Shown: piece after piece, positions 1 to 5,332 of the stretch
Numbering within the stretch: position 1 is the first letter of the stretch
How the letters are laid out: each line of letters opens with the position of its first letter
Origin: an uncultured Peptococcaceae bacterium
GTDB lineage: Bacteria; Bacillota; Peptococcia; Peptococcales; Peptococcaceae
Reading direction: 5' to 3'
Assembly (NCBI GenBank): GCA_938044045.1
Contig: CALIQN010000122.1
Coordinates: 1 to 6,256, forward strand
Length of the DNA: 6,256 nt
The notes under the pieces: model-generated
Databases searched by the model: none
What the model was told of the DNA's origin: nothing
What the model saw: only the letters and a program-made list of their open reading frames with translations
Made by a program: the position numbers and the translations under genes

Positions 1-17
1 CTGTCTCTAAAAGACAG
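1..17. terminator. Inverted repeat at window edge, possible pdxR terminator
   Basis: A perfect 6-bp inverted repeat is visible: CTGTCT (1-6) and AGACAG (12-17) with a 5-base loop. It lies 66 bases beyond the pdxR stop. The stem may extend leftward out of the window, and any T tract that would make it a minus-strand terminator for pdxR would also lie outside. On the plus strand no convincing T run follows. It could therefore be the pdxR terminator or the end of a gene left of the window. Confidence 0.35.
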
Positions 18-82
18 CTTAGTCATACTATCATCTTTACTCTCACCTGTCAACTATTTTTTTATTCTTTTTTTGAAAAAAT

Positions 83-1486
83 TTAAAAAAGTAGCACCTT
101 TTCCATTACAGCAATGGCTTTTTCAATCTGATCTTCAGTCAATGAAGAATAGTTGACCACAAAGATGTGATTGTTGACTGCCTGATTATCATAGTAGTAT
201 TCCGCTAAAGTACAAATCTTTATCCCATTTTCTTCCATCTTCTTCTGAAATACTTCATCAGAAAGATGCATATCGATCTTCATCAAAAAATGCAAACCAG
301 AATCTTCTTCATAAATGGTGACAATTTTTGCCAGTTGACTCTTACTCAATTTATCAAGTAGTAAATCTCTCTTTTTATGGTAGTAATTTCTCATACGGTT
401 GATATGCTTTTCAAAGTAGCCTTCTTTAATAAACTTTGCCAAAGTGTATTGTTCAAGGTTTGGAATCGTGCAAGCATAAAATGATAGTTTCTCATAAAAC
501 CTTGTCACTAAATGGTAGGGTAAAACCATGTAACTAATACGAATCGTAGAAGCAATGGTCTTGGTAAAGGTATTCATATAGATGACTTTTTCCATAGCAT
601 CAATACTTTGTAAGGTCGGAATAGGCTGTCCTATCAAGCGAAACTCACTATCATAATCATCCTCAATAATATAGCGATCGGCTTTTTTGCTTGCCCAAGC
701 CAAAAGTTCATAACGTGCGCCAATTGGCATGACCTGACCAGTTGGGAAGTGATGAGAAGGAGAAATATGAATGACATCAACTGCCTTTTCTTCTAGTGCC
801 TTTAAGTCTATACCCTCTTTGCCAAAATCAACATACTCACAACCAACAGCATTGCTTTCATAAACTTGGGCAATTTTTTTATAGCCTGGATTTTCCACAC
901 CATAGATCTTATCTCGCCCTAAAAGCTGTACCAAAAGACCATACAAATACTCTGTCCCAGCGCCGACCACCACCTGTTCAGCTCTGATATTCATCCCTCT
1001 AAATTCTTTTAAATAATCAGCAATACTCTGACGTAAGTCTAAGGTACCCCCACAAGGAGAATTACGCAAAATTGCTTTTTGATTATCAGTCAATAACGCC
1101 CGAATCAGCTTTGCCCAAATGGAAAAAGGAAACTGCTCTACACTGATTTGATTGCTCGCAAAATCTGCAACATACTCTTTTTCTGTCATCTCAACCAAAA
1201 GTACTTCTTCACTATGCCTTTTTTCTATCTGTCTTTGACCCATCTGTAGCTGAACAACATAATAACCCTGTTTTGCTTTTGAATAGAGATAGCCTTCTGC
1301 CACTAACTGAGCATAGGCATTTTCTACTGTAATCACACTCACACCCAAATTTTTGGCAAAGCTTCTTTTAGAAGGTAACTTTTCTCCTGCCTTTAGGTTG
1401 CCCTCTAAGATATCTTTTTTTAGACATTTATAAAGATGAATGTACATTGCATCTGACCCTATTTTTACAAATGAATATGTTAACAT
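83..1486 (-). CDS. pdxR: PdxR, MocR/GntR-family PLP-responsive regulator of vitamin B6 synthesis
   Basis: This 467-residue cytoplasmic protein has the MocR architecture. A GntR-type winged helix-turn-helix occupies about residues 14-78 (LPSKRSFAKNLGVS followed by VITVENAY is the HTH core), then a linker, then a fold-type I aminotransferase-like domain from about 108 to the end. The PLP-binding signature EDDYDSEFR is at 275-283, and the lysine expected to form the Schiff base is K309 in NTFTKTIAST. Family knowledge: PdxR proteins sense PLP and control pdxST, as an activator in streptococci and Listeria. The divergent position next to pdxST supports this assignment over GabR or another MocR member. 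The ATG at 1486 is preceded by AAAAGGTGG about 12 bases upstream, rather far, with a closer GGAAG. The reading frame is intact and full length. Whether the aminotransferase domain retains any catalysis cannot be told. Confidence 0.93.
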   Translation of the reverse strand: MLTYSFVKIGSDAMYIHLYKCLKKDILEGNLKAGEKLPSKRSFAKNLGVSVITVENAYAQLVAEGYLYSKAKQGYYVVQLQMGQRQIEKRHSEEVLLVEMTEKEYVADFASNQISVEQFPFSIWAKLIRALLTDNQKAILRNSPCGGTLDLRQSIADYLKEFRGMNIRAEQVVVGAGTEYLYGLLVQLLGRDKIYGVENPGYKKIAQVYESNAVGCEYVDFGKEGIDLKALEEKAVDVIHISPSHHFPTGQVMPIGARYELLAWASKKADRYIIEDDYDSEFRLIGQPIPTLQSIDAMEKVIYMNTFTKTIASTIRISYMVLPYHLVTRFYEKLSFYACTIPNLEQYTLAKFIKEGYFEKHINRMRNYYHKKRDLLLDKLSKSQLAKIVTIYEEDSGLHFLMKIDMHLSDEVFQKKMEENGIKICTLAEYYYDNQAVNNHIFVVNYSSLTEDQIEKAIAVMEKVLLF

Positions 1487-1501
1487 TTCTAAATTCTTCC
1501 A

Positions 1502-1582
1502 CCTTTTGACTCTACAAAAATTTATTTTTTTGGCTATTTCAACAAGCTCAGTTTTTTGATTATACTATGAATGATTTTTGAT
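1502..1582. repeat. Spaced T-tract-G boxes, candidate PdxR binding sites
   Basis: TTTTTGAT occurs twice in direct orientation at 1553-1560 and 1575-1582, 22 bp apart and therefore near two helical turns, on either side of the overlapping -10 boxes. Related T-tract-G boxes occur upstream at 1504-1510 (TTTTGAC) and 1526-1532 (TTTTTTG), and one inverted at 1515-1520 (CAAAAA). MocR regulators are known to bind spaced direct repeats. Assigning these particular boxes to PdxR is inference, since T tracts are common in such AT-rich DNA. Confidence 0.35.
1538..1566 (+). promoter_or_regulatory. Predicted promoter of pdxST, weak -35
   Basis: TATACT (1561-1566) is a good -10 box. At 17-base spacing the -35 position holds TTCAAC (1538-1543), only 3 of 6 matches to consensus. 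A weak -35 fits a promoter that needs an activator, which is the known role of streptococcal PdxR. The predicted start near 1573 leaves a leader of about 35 bases. Confidence 0.55.
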
Positions 1583-1587
1583 GTCTA
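1559..1587 (-). promoter_or_regulatory. Predicted sigma-A promoter of pdxR
   Basis: Read on the minus strand, TAGACA (1587-1582, 5 of 6 matches to TTGACA) is followed after exactly 17 bases by a perfect TATAAT (1564-1559). A start near 1552 would give a leader of about 66 bases. This is the best-matching promoter in the intergenic region. Its -10 box shares bases with the opposing pdxS -10 box. Confidence 0.75.
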
Positions 1588-1607
1588 TTTAAAAAGGAGC
1601 TATTGTC

Positions 1608-2480
1608 ATGGAAAACCGATACGAATTAAACAAACAACTTGCACAAATGTTGAAAGGTGGCGTGATTATGGATGTCACAACACCAGAGCAAGCTAAAATT
1701 GCTGAAAGTGCAGGTGCCTGTGCAGTTATGGCGCTTGAACGAATCCCTGCTGACATCAGAGCAGCTGGTGGGGTCTCTAGAATGAGTGATCCAAAGATGA
1801 TCAAAGAAATTCAAGCCAGTGTCTCTATCCCTGTCATGGCAAAATGCCGTATTGGACATTTTGTGGAAGCACAAATTCTAGAAGCAATTGAAATTGATTA
1901 TATTGATGAAAGTGAAGTCCTTTCTCCAGCAGATAATGTCTATCATATTGATAAAACCAAATTCAAAGTACCTTTTGTCTGTGGCGCAAAAGATCTTGGT
2001 GAAGCACTCCGCCGTATCAATGAAGGTGCCAGTATGATTCGAACCAAGGGTGAACCAGGGACAGGAGATATCATCCAAGCCGTCCAACATATGCGTAAGA
2101 TGAATCAAGAAATTGCTCGTATTTCTGCCCTTCGTGAAGATGAGTTATTTGATGTTGCCAAAAATCTTCAAGTCCCTTATGAACTTGTCTTATATGTTCA
2201 CCAAAACAAAAAATTACCAGTTGTCAATTTTGCAGCCGGAGGCGTCGCAACACCAGCGGATGCAGCCCTTATGATGCAACTCGGTGCAGAAGGGGTCTTT
2301 GTCGGTTCTGGTATTTTCAAATCAGGCAATCCTGAAAAACGTGCTAAAAGCATCGTTCAAACCGTTACCAACTATACTGACAGCAAGCTCATTGCCAGCT
2401 TATCAGAGGATTTAGGCGAAGCCATGGTCGGCATCAATGAAGATGAAATCGAACTCCTTATGGCAGAACGAGGCAAATAA
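1608..2480 (+). CDS. pdxS: PdxS, pyridoxal 5'-phosphate synthase lyase subunit
   Basis: This 290-residue protein is the (beta/alpha)8-barrel subunit of the DXP-independent PLP synthase. It condenses ribose 5-phosphate and glyceraldehyde 3-phosphate with ammonia supplied by PdxT. Full family length (about 290-294). Visible conserved features are D22 in GGVIMDV, catalytic K79 in PVMAKCRIGH, K147 in MIRTKGEPGTG and the phosphate-binding loop VGSGIFKSG; they line up with the known aspartate and two lysines (D24, K81, K149 in the Bacillus protein) with a constant offset of two. The residue after K79 is cysteine, where alanine or valine is usual. The ATG at 1608 has AAGGAG (1594-1599) 8 bases upstream. 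The gene is translationally close to pdxT, one base after its stop. In the cell twelve PdxS subunits form the core that binds twelve PdxT. Confidence 0.98.
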   Translation: MENRYELNKQLAQMLKGGVIMDVTTPEQAKIAESAGACAVMALERIPADIRAAGGVSRMSDPKMIKEIQASVSIPVMAKCRIGHFVEAQILEAIEIDYIDESEVLSPADNVYHIDKTKFKVPFVCGAKDLGEALRRINEGASMIRTKGEPGTGDIIQAVQHMRKMNQEIARISALREDELFDVAKNLQVPYELVLYVHQNKKLPVVNFAAGGVATPADAALMMQLGAEGVFVGSGIFKSGNPEKRAKSIVQTVTNYTDSKLIASLSEDLGEAMVGINEDEIELLMAERGK

Positions 2481-2481
2481 A

Positions 2482-3051
2482 ATGAAAATAGGGGTTTTAG
2501 CACTTCAAGGCGCCTTTATTGAGCATAGACACAAACTCTCTAGCCTTGGTATTGACAGCATTGAATTGCGCCAAAAAGAAGATTTAAAAAAGAGCTTTGA
2601 TGCCCTTATTTTACCTGGCGGTGAAAGCACCGTACAAGGTAAGCTCCTAAGAGATTTAGGCATGTTTCAGCCACTTCAAGCACAAATCCAAGAAGGTTTG
2701 CCTGTCCTAGCGACCTGTGCAGGTCTTATCTTGCTCGCTCAAAGCCTCTCTAATGATACACGTTTACACTTTGCGACTTTGCCTATCACAGTCAAACGCA
2801 ATGCCTATGGCAAACAGCTTGGTAGTTTCTTTACCTATGATGATTTCAAGCCTCTTGGACAAGTACCCATGACCTTTATTCGTGCCCCTTACATTGAAGC
2901 CGTCTCTGAAGGGGTCGAAGTACACGCTATTGTCGATGGTAATATCGTCGCTGTCGAATATAAAAACCAACTCGCCCTTTCCTTTCACCCTGAATTAAAT
3001 GATGATATGCGTCTTTATCACTACTTTTTAGAAAAAATAAAAGGACACTAA
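2482..3051 (+). CDS. pdxT: PdxT, pyridoxal 5'-phosphate synthase glutaminase subunit
   Basis: This 189-residue class I glutamine amidotransferase hydrolyses glutamine and channels the ammonia to PdxS. The chain starts MKIGVLALQGAF, typical of PdxT. The oxyanion-hole motif PGGEST is at 45-50, the nucleophile is C79 in ATCAGLILLA, and H169 and E171 in FHPEL complete the triad. Most relatives have GTCAGMILLA, so A77 is a mild variation. The ATG at 2482 is chosen because it gives the canonical N terminus and has GAGG (2470-2473) 8 bases upstream, inside the last codons of pdxS. An in-frame start further up would overlap pdxS and add a non-conserved 15-residue extension. One base separates it from the pdxS stop, so the two are surely co-transcribed. 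Its last codons form the left arm of the transcription terminator. Confidence 0.97.
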   Translation: MKIGVLALQGAFIEHRHKLSSLGIDSIELRQKEDLKKSFDALILPGGESTVQGKLLRDLGMFQPLQAQIQEGLPVLATCAGLILLAQSLSNDTRLHFATLPITVKRNAYGKQLGSFFTYDDFKPLGQVPMTFIRAPYIEAVSEGVEVHAIVDGNIVAVEYKNQLALSFHPELNDDMRLYHYFLEKIKGH

Positions 3052-3070
3052 GGTGTCCTTTTATTTTTTT
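3032..3070. terminator. Bidirectional terminator overlapping the pdxT 3' end
   Basis: A perfect 17-bp stem pairs 3032-3048 with 3053-3069 around a TAAG loop. The core is AAAAGGACAC / GTGTCCTTTT, and it is flanked by an A tract on the left and a T tract on the right. It terminates pdxST on the plus strand. Read on the minus strand it has the same form, about 57 bases past the end of the convergent XRE gene. The pdxT stop codon occupies 3049-3051 in the loop. Confidence 0.9.
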
Positions 3071-3125
3071 GTCCCTAATAATACACTTACTAAAGAGTGG
3101 CAACGTTATCCTTTTTTCATTTTTT

Positions 3126-3626
3126 CTATTTTGAATTTTGATATTTATTCCAAAAATATAGACTTGCGCCAAAGCCTACAAACATCATACAAGCTGAAGG
3201 TATTAACAATAAATACGAAATACCAGAAAAAGCTGTATCAGGAAAGACCTCACCAAAACCAACACTTTCAACCATTCGATTTGCCACTTGTGCAAAAACA
3301 ACGATATAAAAAACATCTACCAAAGAAAAAAGTGCCACTGCTAAAGAAACGGCAAAAAGTATAAAGTACTTATTTTGATACCACTTGGTGCTTGGAGGTG
3401 TACTTGTAGCGTGAGGATGGGTATTAAAACTGCCCTTCAATAAGTCATCTATAGTAATTCCCAAACCATCACACAACTTAGCCAGATGCTCCAAGTCGGG
3501 CGCCTCTCTATCCTCTTCCCAGTCCAAAAGTTGTGCTAAAGCTATACCAAGCTTTTGGGCAAGTGCTTCCCTAGATAGACCTCTTTCTTCCCGTACCTTT
3601 CTCAATTTCTCACCTAAATCAGTCAT
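3126..3626 (-). CDS. Membrane-anchored XRE-family regulator (HTH plus two TM segments)
   Basis: This 166-residue protein has an N-terminal Cro/CI-type helix-turn-helix at about residues 4-64. Its hallmarks are LSREALAQKLG as helix two, a recognition-helix region ending in DWEEDREAPDLE, and a closing IDDLLKG. A short Pro/Thr/His linker (68-80) follows, then two hydrophobic membrane segments at about 87-112 and 136-159 and a short basic tail. The predicted layout puts the DNA-binding domain and both ends in the cytoplasm, with a roughly 23-residue external loop. Such HTH-membrane proteins are common in Firmicutes and mostly uncharacterised; a role in sensing an envelope signal is inference. AAAGGAGG lies 6 bases before the ATG, which fixes the start. 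It has its own promoter but lies downstream of the traX-like gene on the same strand, 104 bases away. Confidence 0.85.
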   Translation of the reverse strand: MTDLGEKLRKVREERGLSREALAQKLGIALAQLLDWEEDREAPDLEHLAKLCDGLGITIDDLLKGSFNTHPHATSTPPSTKWYQNKYFILFAVSLAVALFSLVDVFYIVVFAQVANRMVESVGFGEVFPDTAFSGISYLLLIPSACMMFVGFGASLYFWNKYQNSK

Positions 3627-3680
3627 GCTAAGCCTCCTTTTTAATAATTTCTTAGGATTTCTATTTTATCCTATCTCATT

Positions 3681-3689
3681 ATTATACCA
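3681..3689 (-). promoter_or_regulatory. Extended -10 promoter of the XRE gene
   Basis: On the minus strand TGG-TATAAT (3689-3681) is a perfect -10 box with an extended TGn element. The best -35 position (AGCATG) is poor, which is usual for extended -10 promoters. The predicted start near 3674 would give a leader of about 48 bases before the ATG, which has a strong ribosome binding site. Confidence 0.65.
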
Positions 3690-3694
3690 TCACC

Positions 3695-3725
3695 TCAGCC
3701 TAACATGCTGACAATAGTGCTATTG
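3695..3725. promoter_or_regulatory. Two inverted repeats upstream of the XRE promoter, candidate operators
   Basis: TCAGC (3695-3699) and GCTGA (3707-3711) form a 17-bp dyad with a 7-base centre, placed over the -35 region of the XRE promoter. Next to it CAATAG (3712-3717) and CTATTG (3720-3725) form a second perfect dyad with a 2-base centre. XRE proteins commonly bind 15-20 bp dyads and repress their own genes, so these are reasonable autoregulatory operators. There is no T tract, so neither is a good intrinsic terminator for the upstream gene. Confidence 0.4.
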
Positions 3726-3730
3726 ATGAC

Positions 3731-4603
3731 TTACAGCTGGTAGGCAAGGAAATAGAGTAGCCACAAATGGGCGGGATAAAAGATGTAGAATAAATATTTT
3801 TGAAACCGATTGCTTTTATAGACCTTGCCATCATAAAAATAAATCACTGCCAAGACAAAGATACTCATCCACATCGTATTTTCCAAAAGACCTGTTTGAT
3901 AGAAGAGTATATCCCAACCCGTCACTAGTTCAAAAAGACCATAAAAGAAATCACCTAATTCCAAATGAATTACTGATAATTTATTTCCGATAATTCCCAA
4001 GATAGGGGTATTAAAGAAAAGCATATTAGCTGTTATAAAAACAGTTAAAAAGAGGGCTATCTTTTTGTAGTCTCGATAGCCATAATAAAAAATCAAACCA
4101 ATGATAATAAAGAAATAACCTCCATCCATTCCCACTGTCGTGGCAAGAATGGTATTGATACAATAGAGCATCGGCTCACTGATATCAAATAACATCATGA
4201 TAATCATACTGATTACAGTCGCTACTACTTGATAACCTATAAATAGCCACAAGCCCTTATTTTTTAGCCAATTATCTGTTTTGTATTTTTCTAATAAAAC
4301 AATAAGTATCAGCAAAACCACAAAGATACGAATACTATTACTTAGAGGCAAGTCTGATTTTTCTGCCTTTAATTGAAGTAAGGTAGCACTCCCCTGCATA
4401 ATAATAGAAAAAATATAGAGCCTTAAAAAATACCGCTTTAAATTACTGGTGTGCTTTATCCCCTCTACTAAAGCAAAGACGAATAAGGGAATCGCCAATA
4501 CCCCAAGATAGTCAAAAATTTTTGGCGTGTTTGGAAAAAATAAATGGATATGGTCTAAAACCATAAAAACCATCGCCAGTAACTTTAGCTGAAAAATATT
4601 CAT
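3731..4603 (-). CDS. TraX-family integral membrane protein (probable acyltransferase)
   Basis: This 290-residue, strongly hydrophobic protein has roughly eight membrane segments. The N terminus matches the TraX family: a first helix containing VLDHIH (15-20), then a second with LAIPLFVFALVEG and IKHTSNLKRYFLRL (about 36-62). The C-terminal YPAHL (276-280) is the other family landmark. The F-plasmid TraX protein N-acetylates the pilin subunit; chromosomal Firmicute homologues occur far from any conjugation genes and their substrates are unknown. No conjugation gene is seen here. An upstream TTG at 4606 is possible, but the ATG at 4603 is preferred, with AAAAGGGG ending 9 bases before it. It is divergent from a small secreted protein, which raises the untested idea that it modifies that protein or the envelope. 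Confidence 0.8.
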   Translation of the reverse strand: MNIFQLKLLAMVFMVLDHIHLFFPNTPKIFDYLGVLAIPLFVFALVEGIKHTSNLKRYFLRLYIFSIIMQGSATLLQLKAEKSDLPLSNSIRIFVVLLILIVLLEKYKTDNWLKNKGLWLFIGYQVVATVISMIIMMLFDISEPMLYCINTILATTVGMDGGYFFIIIGLIFYYGYRDYKKIALFLTVFITANMLFFNTPILGIIGNKLSVIHLELGDFFYGLFELVTGWDILFYQTGLLENTMWMSIFVLAVIYFYDGKVYKSNRFQKYLFYIFYPAHLWLLYFLAYQL

Positions 4604-4639
4604 CAATACCAGCCCCTTTTTAAAATAATTATTTTTTTC

Positions 4640-4667
4640 ATTGTAACCTATTGTTTTTTTTTTGCAA
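4640..4667 (-). promoter_or_regulatory. Predicted promoter of the traX-like gene with homopolymer in the spacer
   Basis: On the minus strand TTGCAA (4667-4662, 4 of 6 matches) and TACAAT (4645-4640, 5 of 6) are separated by 16 bases. A run of ten A residues (4663-4654) begins within the -35 box and fills half of the spacer. Length changes in this run would change the -35/-10 spacing directly. Confidence 0.5.
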
Positions 4668-4692
4668 GTGTTGTAATTATCATAGGTTAACC
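4644..4692. repeat. Inverted half-sites flanking the traX promoter
   Basis: TAACCTAT (4644-4651) and ATAGGTTA (4682-4689) are a perfect 8-bp inverted pair separated by 30 bases. They bracket the predicted traX promoter. The right copy also lies within the perfect 8-bp palindrome GGTTAACC (4685-4692). This could be a regulator binding pair acting on one or both divergent genes; chance occurrence cannot be excluded. Confidence 0.35.
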
Positions 4693-4727
4693 TTTTAAAT
4701 ATTTATAGATTAGAATCTCATATGGGG

Positions 4728-4733
4728 TATTAT
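4728..4733 (+). promoter_or_regulatory. Tentative -10 box for the secreted protein gene
   Basis: TATTAT (4728-4733) is the best -10 match upstream of the gene, with 5 of 6 consensus bases, but no convincing -35 is found at 16-18 base spacing. The strong ribosome binding site AGGAGG (4750-4755) lies 8 bases before the ATG. A weak promoter may mean activator dependence. Confidence 0.35.
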
Positions 4734-4763
4734 GTACTCGTGCAATTTTAGGAGGAATGAATC

Positions 4764-5255
4764 ATGAAAAAGAAAATTATTTCACTATGCTTGCTTGTTT
4801 TATGTTCACTACCAAATGCTAGCTTTGCTAATCAAACCGATAGTTCAGTCGGGGTTACAGAAAATCCATCTTACCTTATTGATGAATCCATTAATAATAA
4901 GGCATCTTACAATGATGAGATATCTTACAAACCATATGGTTTTGATTATCCTAGTGCAGTCTATAATATAGGCAGAAGAGGAGCATACTCTTTTAGTGGT
5001 CAAACTGGTCAAAATCCACTTTATACCGATTATTTGTTTACCGGAAAAACAACTTATAGTGTTTATGCTTCATCTTTACATTCATCTTATGGTCTCTATA
5101 TCATTGCCTATCAAAAACGATTTGGTCCTGATAAAAAATTAGGTTATGTAGATGCTAATAGTCCAGTCAGTTTTGCATTTAATACAGACAGTGCCTCAGA
5201 TAAAGTCTATCTAAAATTCATTGCCCCTTGTCATTTTAGTGGACAAATTTCTTAA
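4764..5255 (+). CDS. Small tyrosine-rich secreted protein of unknown function
   Basis: I do not recognise this 163-residue protein. It starts with a clear Sec signal peptide: KKK at residues 2-4, a hydrophobic core (5-16), and a signal peptidase I site after ASFA, giving a mature chain from N23 of about 141 residues. There is no lipobox, LPXTG motif, or membrane segment after the signal, so it is likely released or loosely wall-associated. The mature part has 16 tyrosines (about 11%), many serines, and one cysteine (C156) near the C terminus. Alternating hydrophobic/polar stretches from about 72 to 163 suggest an all-beta domain; the region 23-60 looks disordered and repeats the dipeptide SY. 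The start is fixed by AGGAGG 8 bases upstream. Codons such as ATA and AGA contrast with the CGT-type arginine codons in pdxS, suggesting a weakly expressed or acquired gene. It is monocistronic with its own terminator. Confidence 0.85.
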   Translation: MKKKIISLCLLVLCSLPNASFANQTDSSVGVTENPSYLIDESINNKASYNDEISYKPYGFDYPSAVYNIGRRGAYSFSGQTGQNPLYTDYLFTGKTTYSVYASSLHSSYGLYIIAYQKRFGPDKKLGYVDANSPVSFAFNTDSASDKVYLKFIAPCHFSGQIS

Positions 5256-5268
5256 AACGATCATCTGA

Positions 5269-5304
5269 AAAAAGCGTTAGCGACTTTAGTCGCTAACGCT
5301 TTTT
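5269..5304. terminator. Bidirectional terminator between the secreted protein and Sel1 genes
   Basis: A perfect 16-bp stem pairs 5269-5284 with 5289-5304 around the loop TTTA. The GC-rich core is AGCGTTAGCGAC and its complement, with an A tract on one side and T tract on the other. It lies 13 bases after the secreted-protein stop and 28 bases past the Sel1 gene end on the minus strand, so it serves both convergent genes. Confidence 0.92.
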
Positions 5305-5332
5305 AGCTTATACCAGTATACTTATCTCTAGC

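Noticed and set aside
57..82. T-rich stretch with TTTTTTTGAAAAAA as a terminator of pdxR
   Set aside because: The only possible stem is pure A/T with a one-base loop, too weak for an intrinsic terminator.
1567..1607. Riboswitch or attenuator in the pdxS leader
   Set aside because: The predicted leader is only about 35 bases, AT-rich and without a stable hairpin, so control is more likely by PdxR at the promoter.
1589..2108. Minus-strand ORFs across pdxS
   Set aside because: They are antisense to a highly conserved full-length gene, with no ribosome binding site or plausible protein features.
3053..3364. Plus-strand ORF of 103 codons
   Set aside because: It lies mostly antisense to the XRE gene, begins inside the terminator, and its translation is low-complexity Lys/Gln-rich without recognisable features.
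3731..4603. TraX-like gene as evidence of a conjugative element
   Set aside because: No other transfer, relaxase, integrase or attachment-site sequence is visible, and chromosomal TraX homologues are common in Firmicutes without conjugation genes.
4722..4751. Nine-residue ORF (MGYYVLVQF) ending in the ribosome binding site of the secreted protein gene, as a possible leader peptide
   Set aside because: It has no Shine-Dalgarno sequence of its own, no attenuator hairpin is present, and it overlaps the predicted -10 box, so it would lie partly upstream of the transcript.
4764..4830. Lipoprotein signal in the secreted protein (cysteines at residues 9 and 14)
   Set aside because: The residues before each cysteine (ISL and LVL) lack the small -1 residue of a lipobox, and a clear signal peptidase I site ASFA follows.
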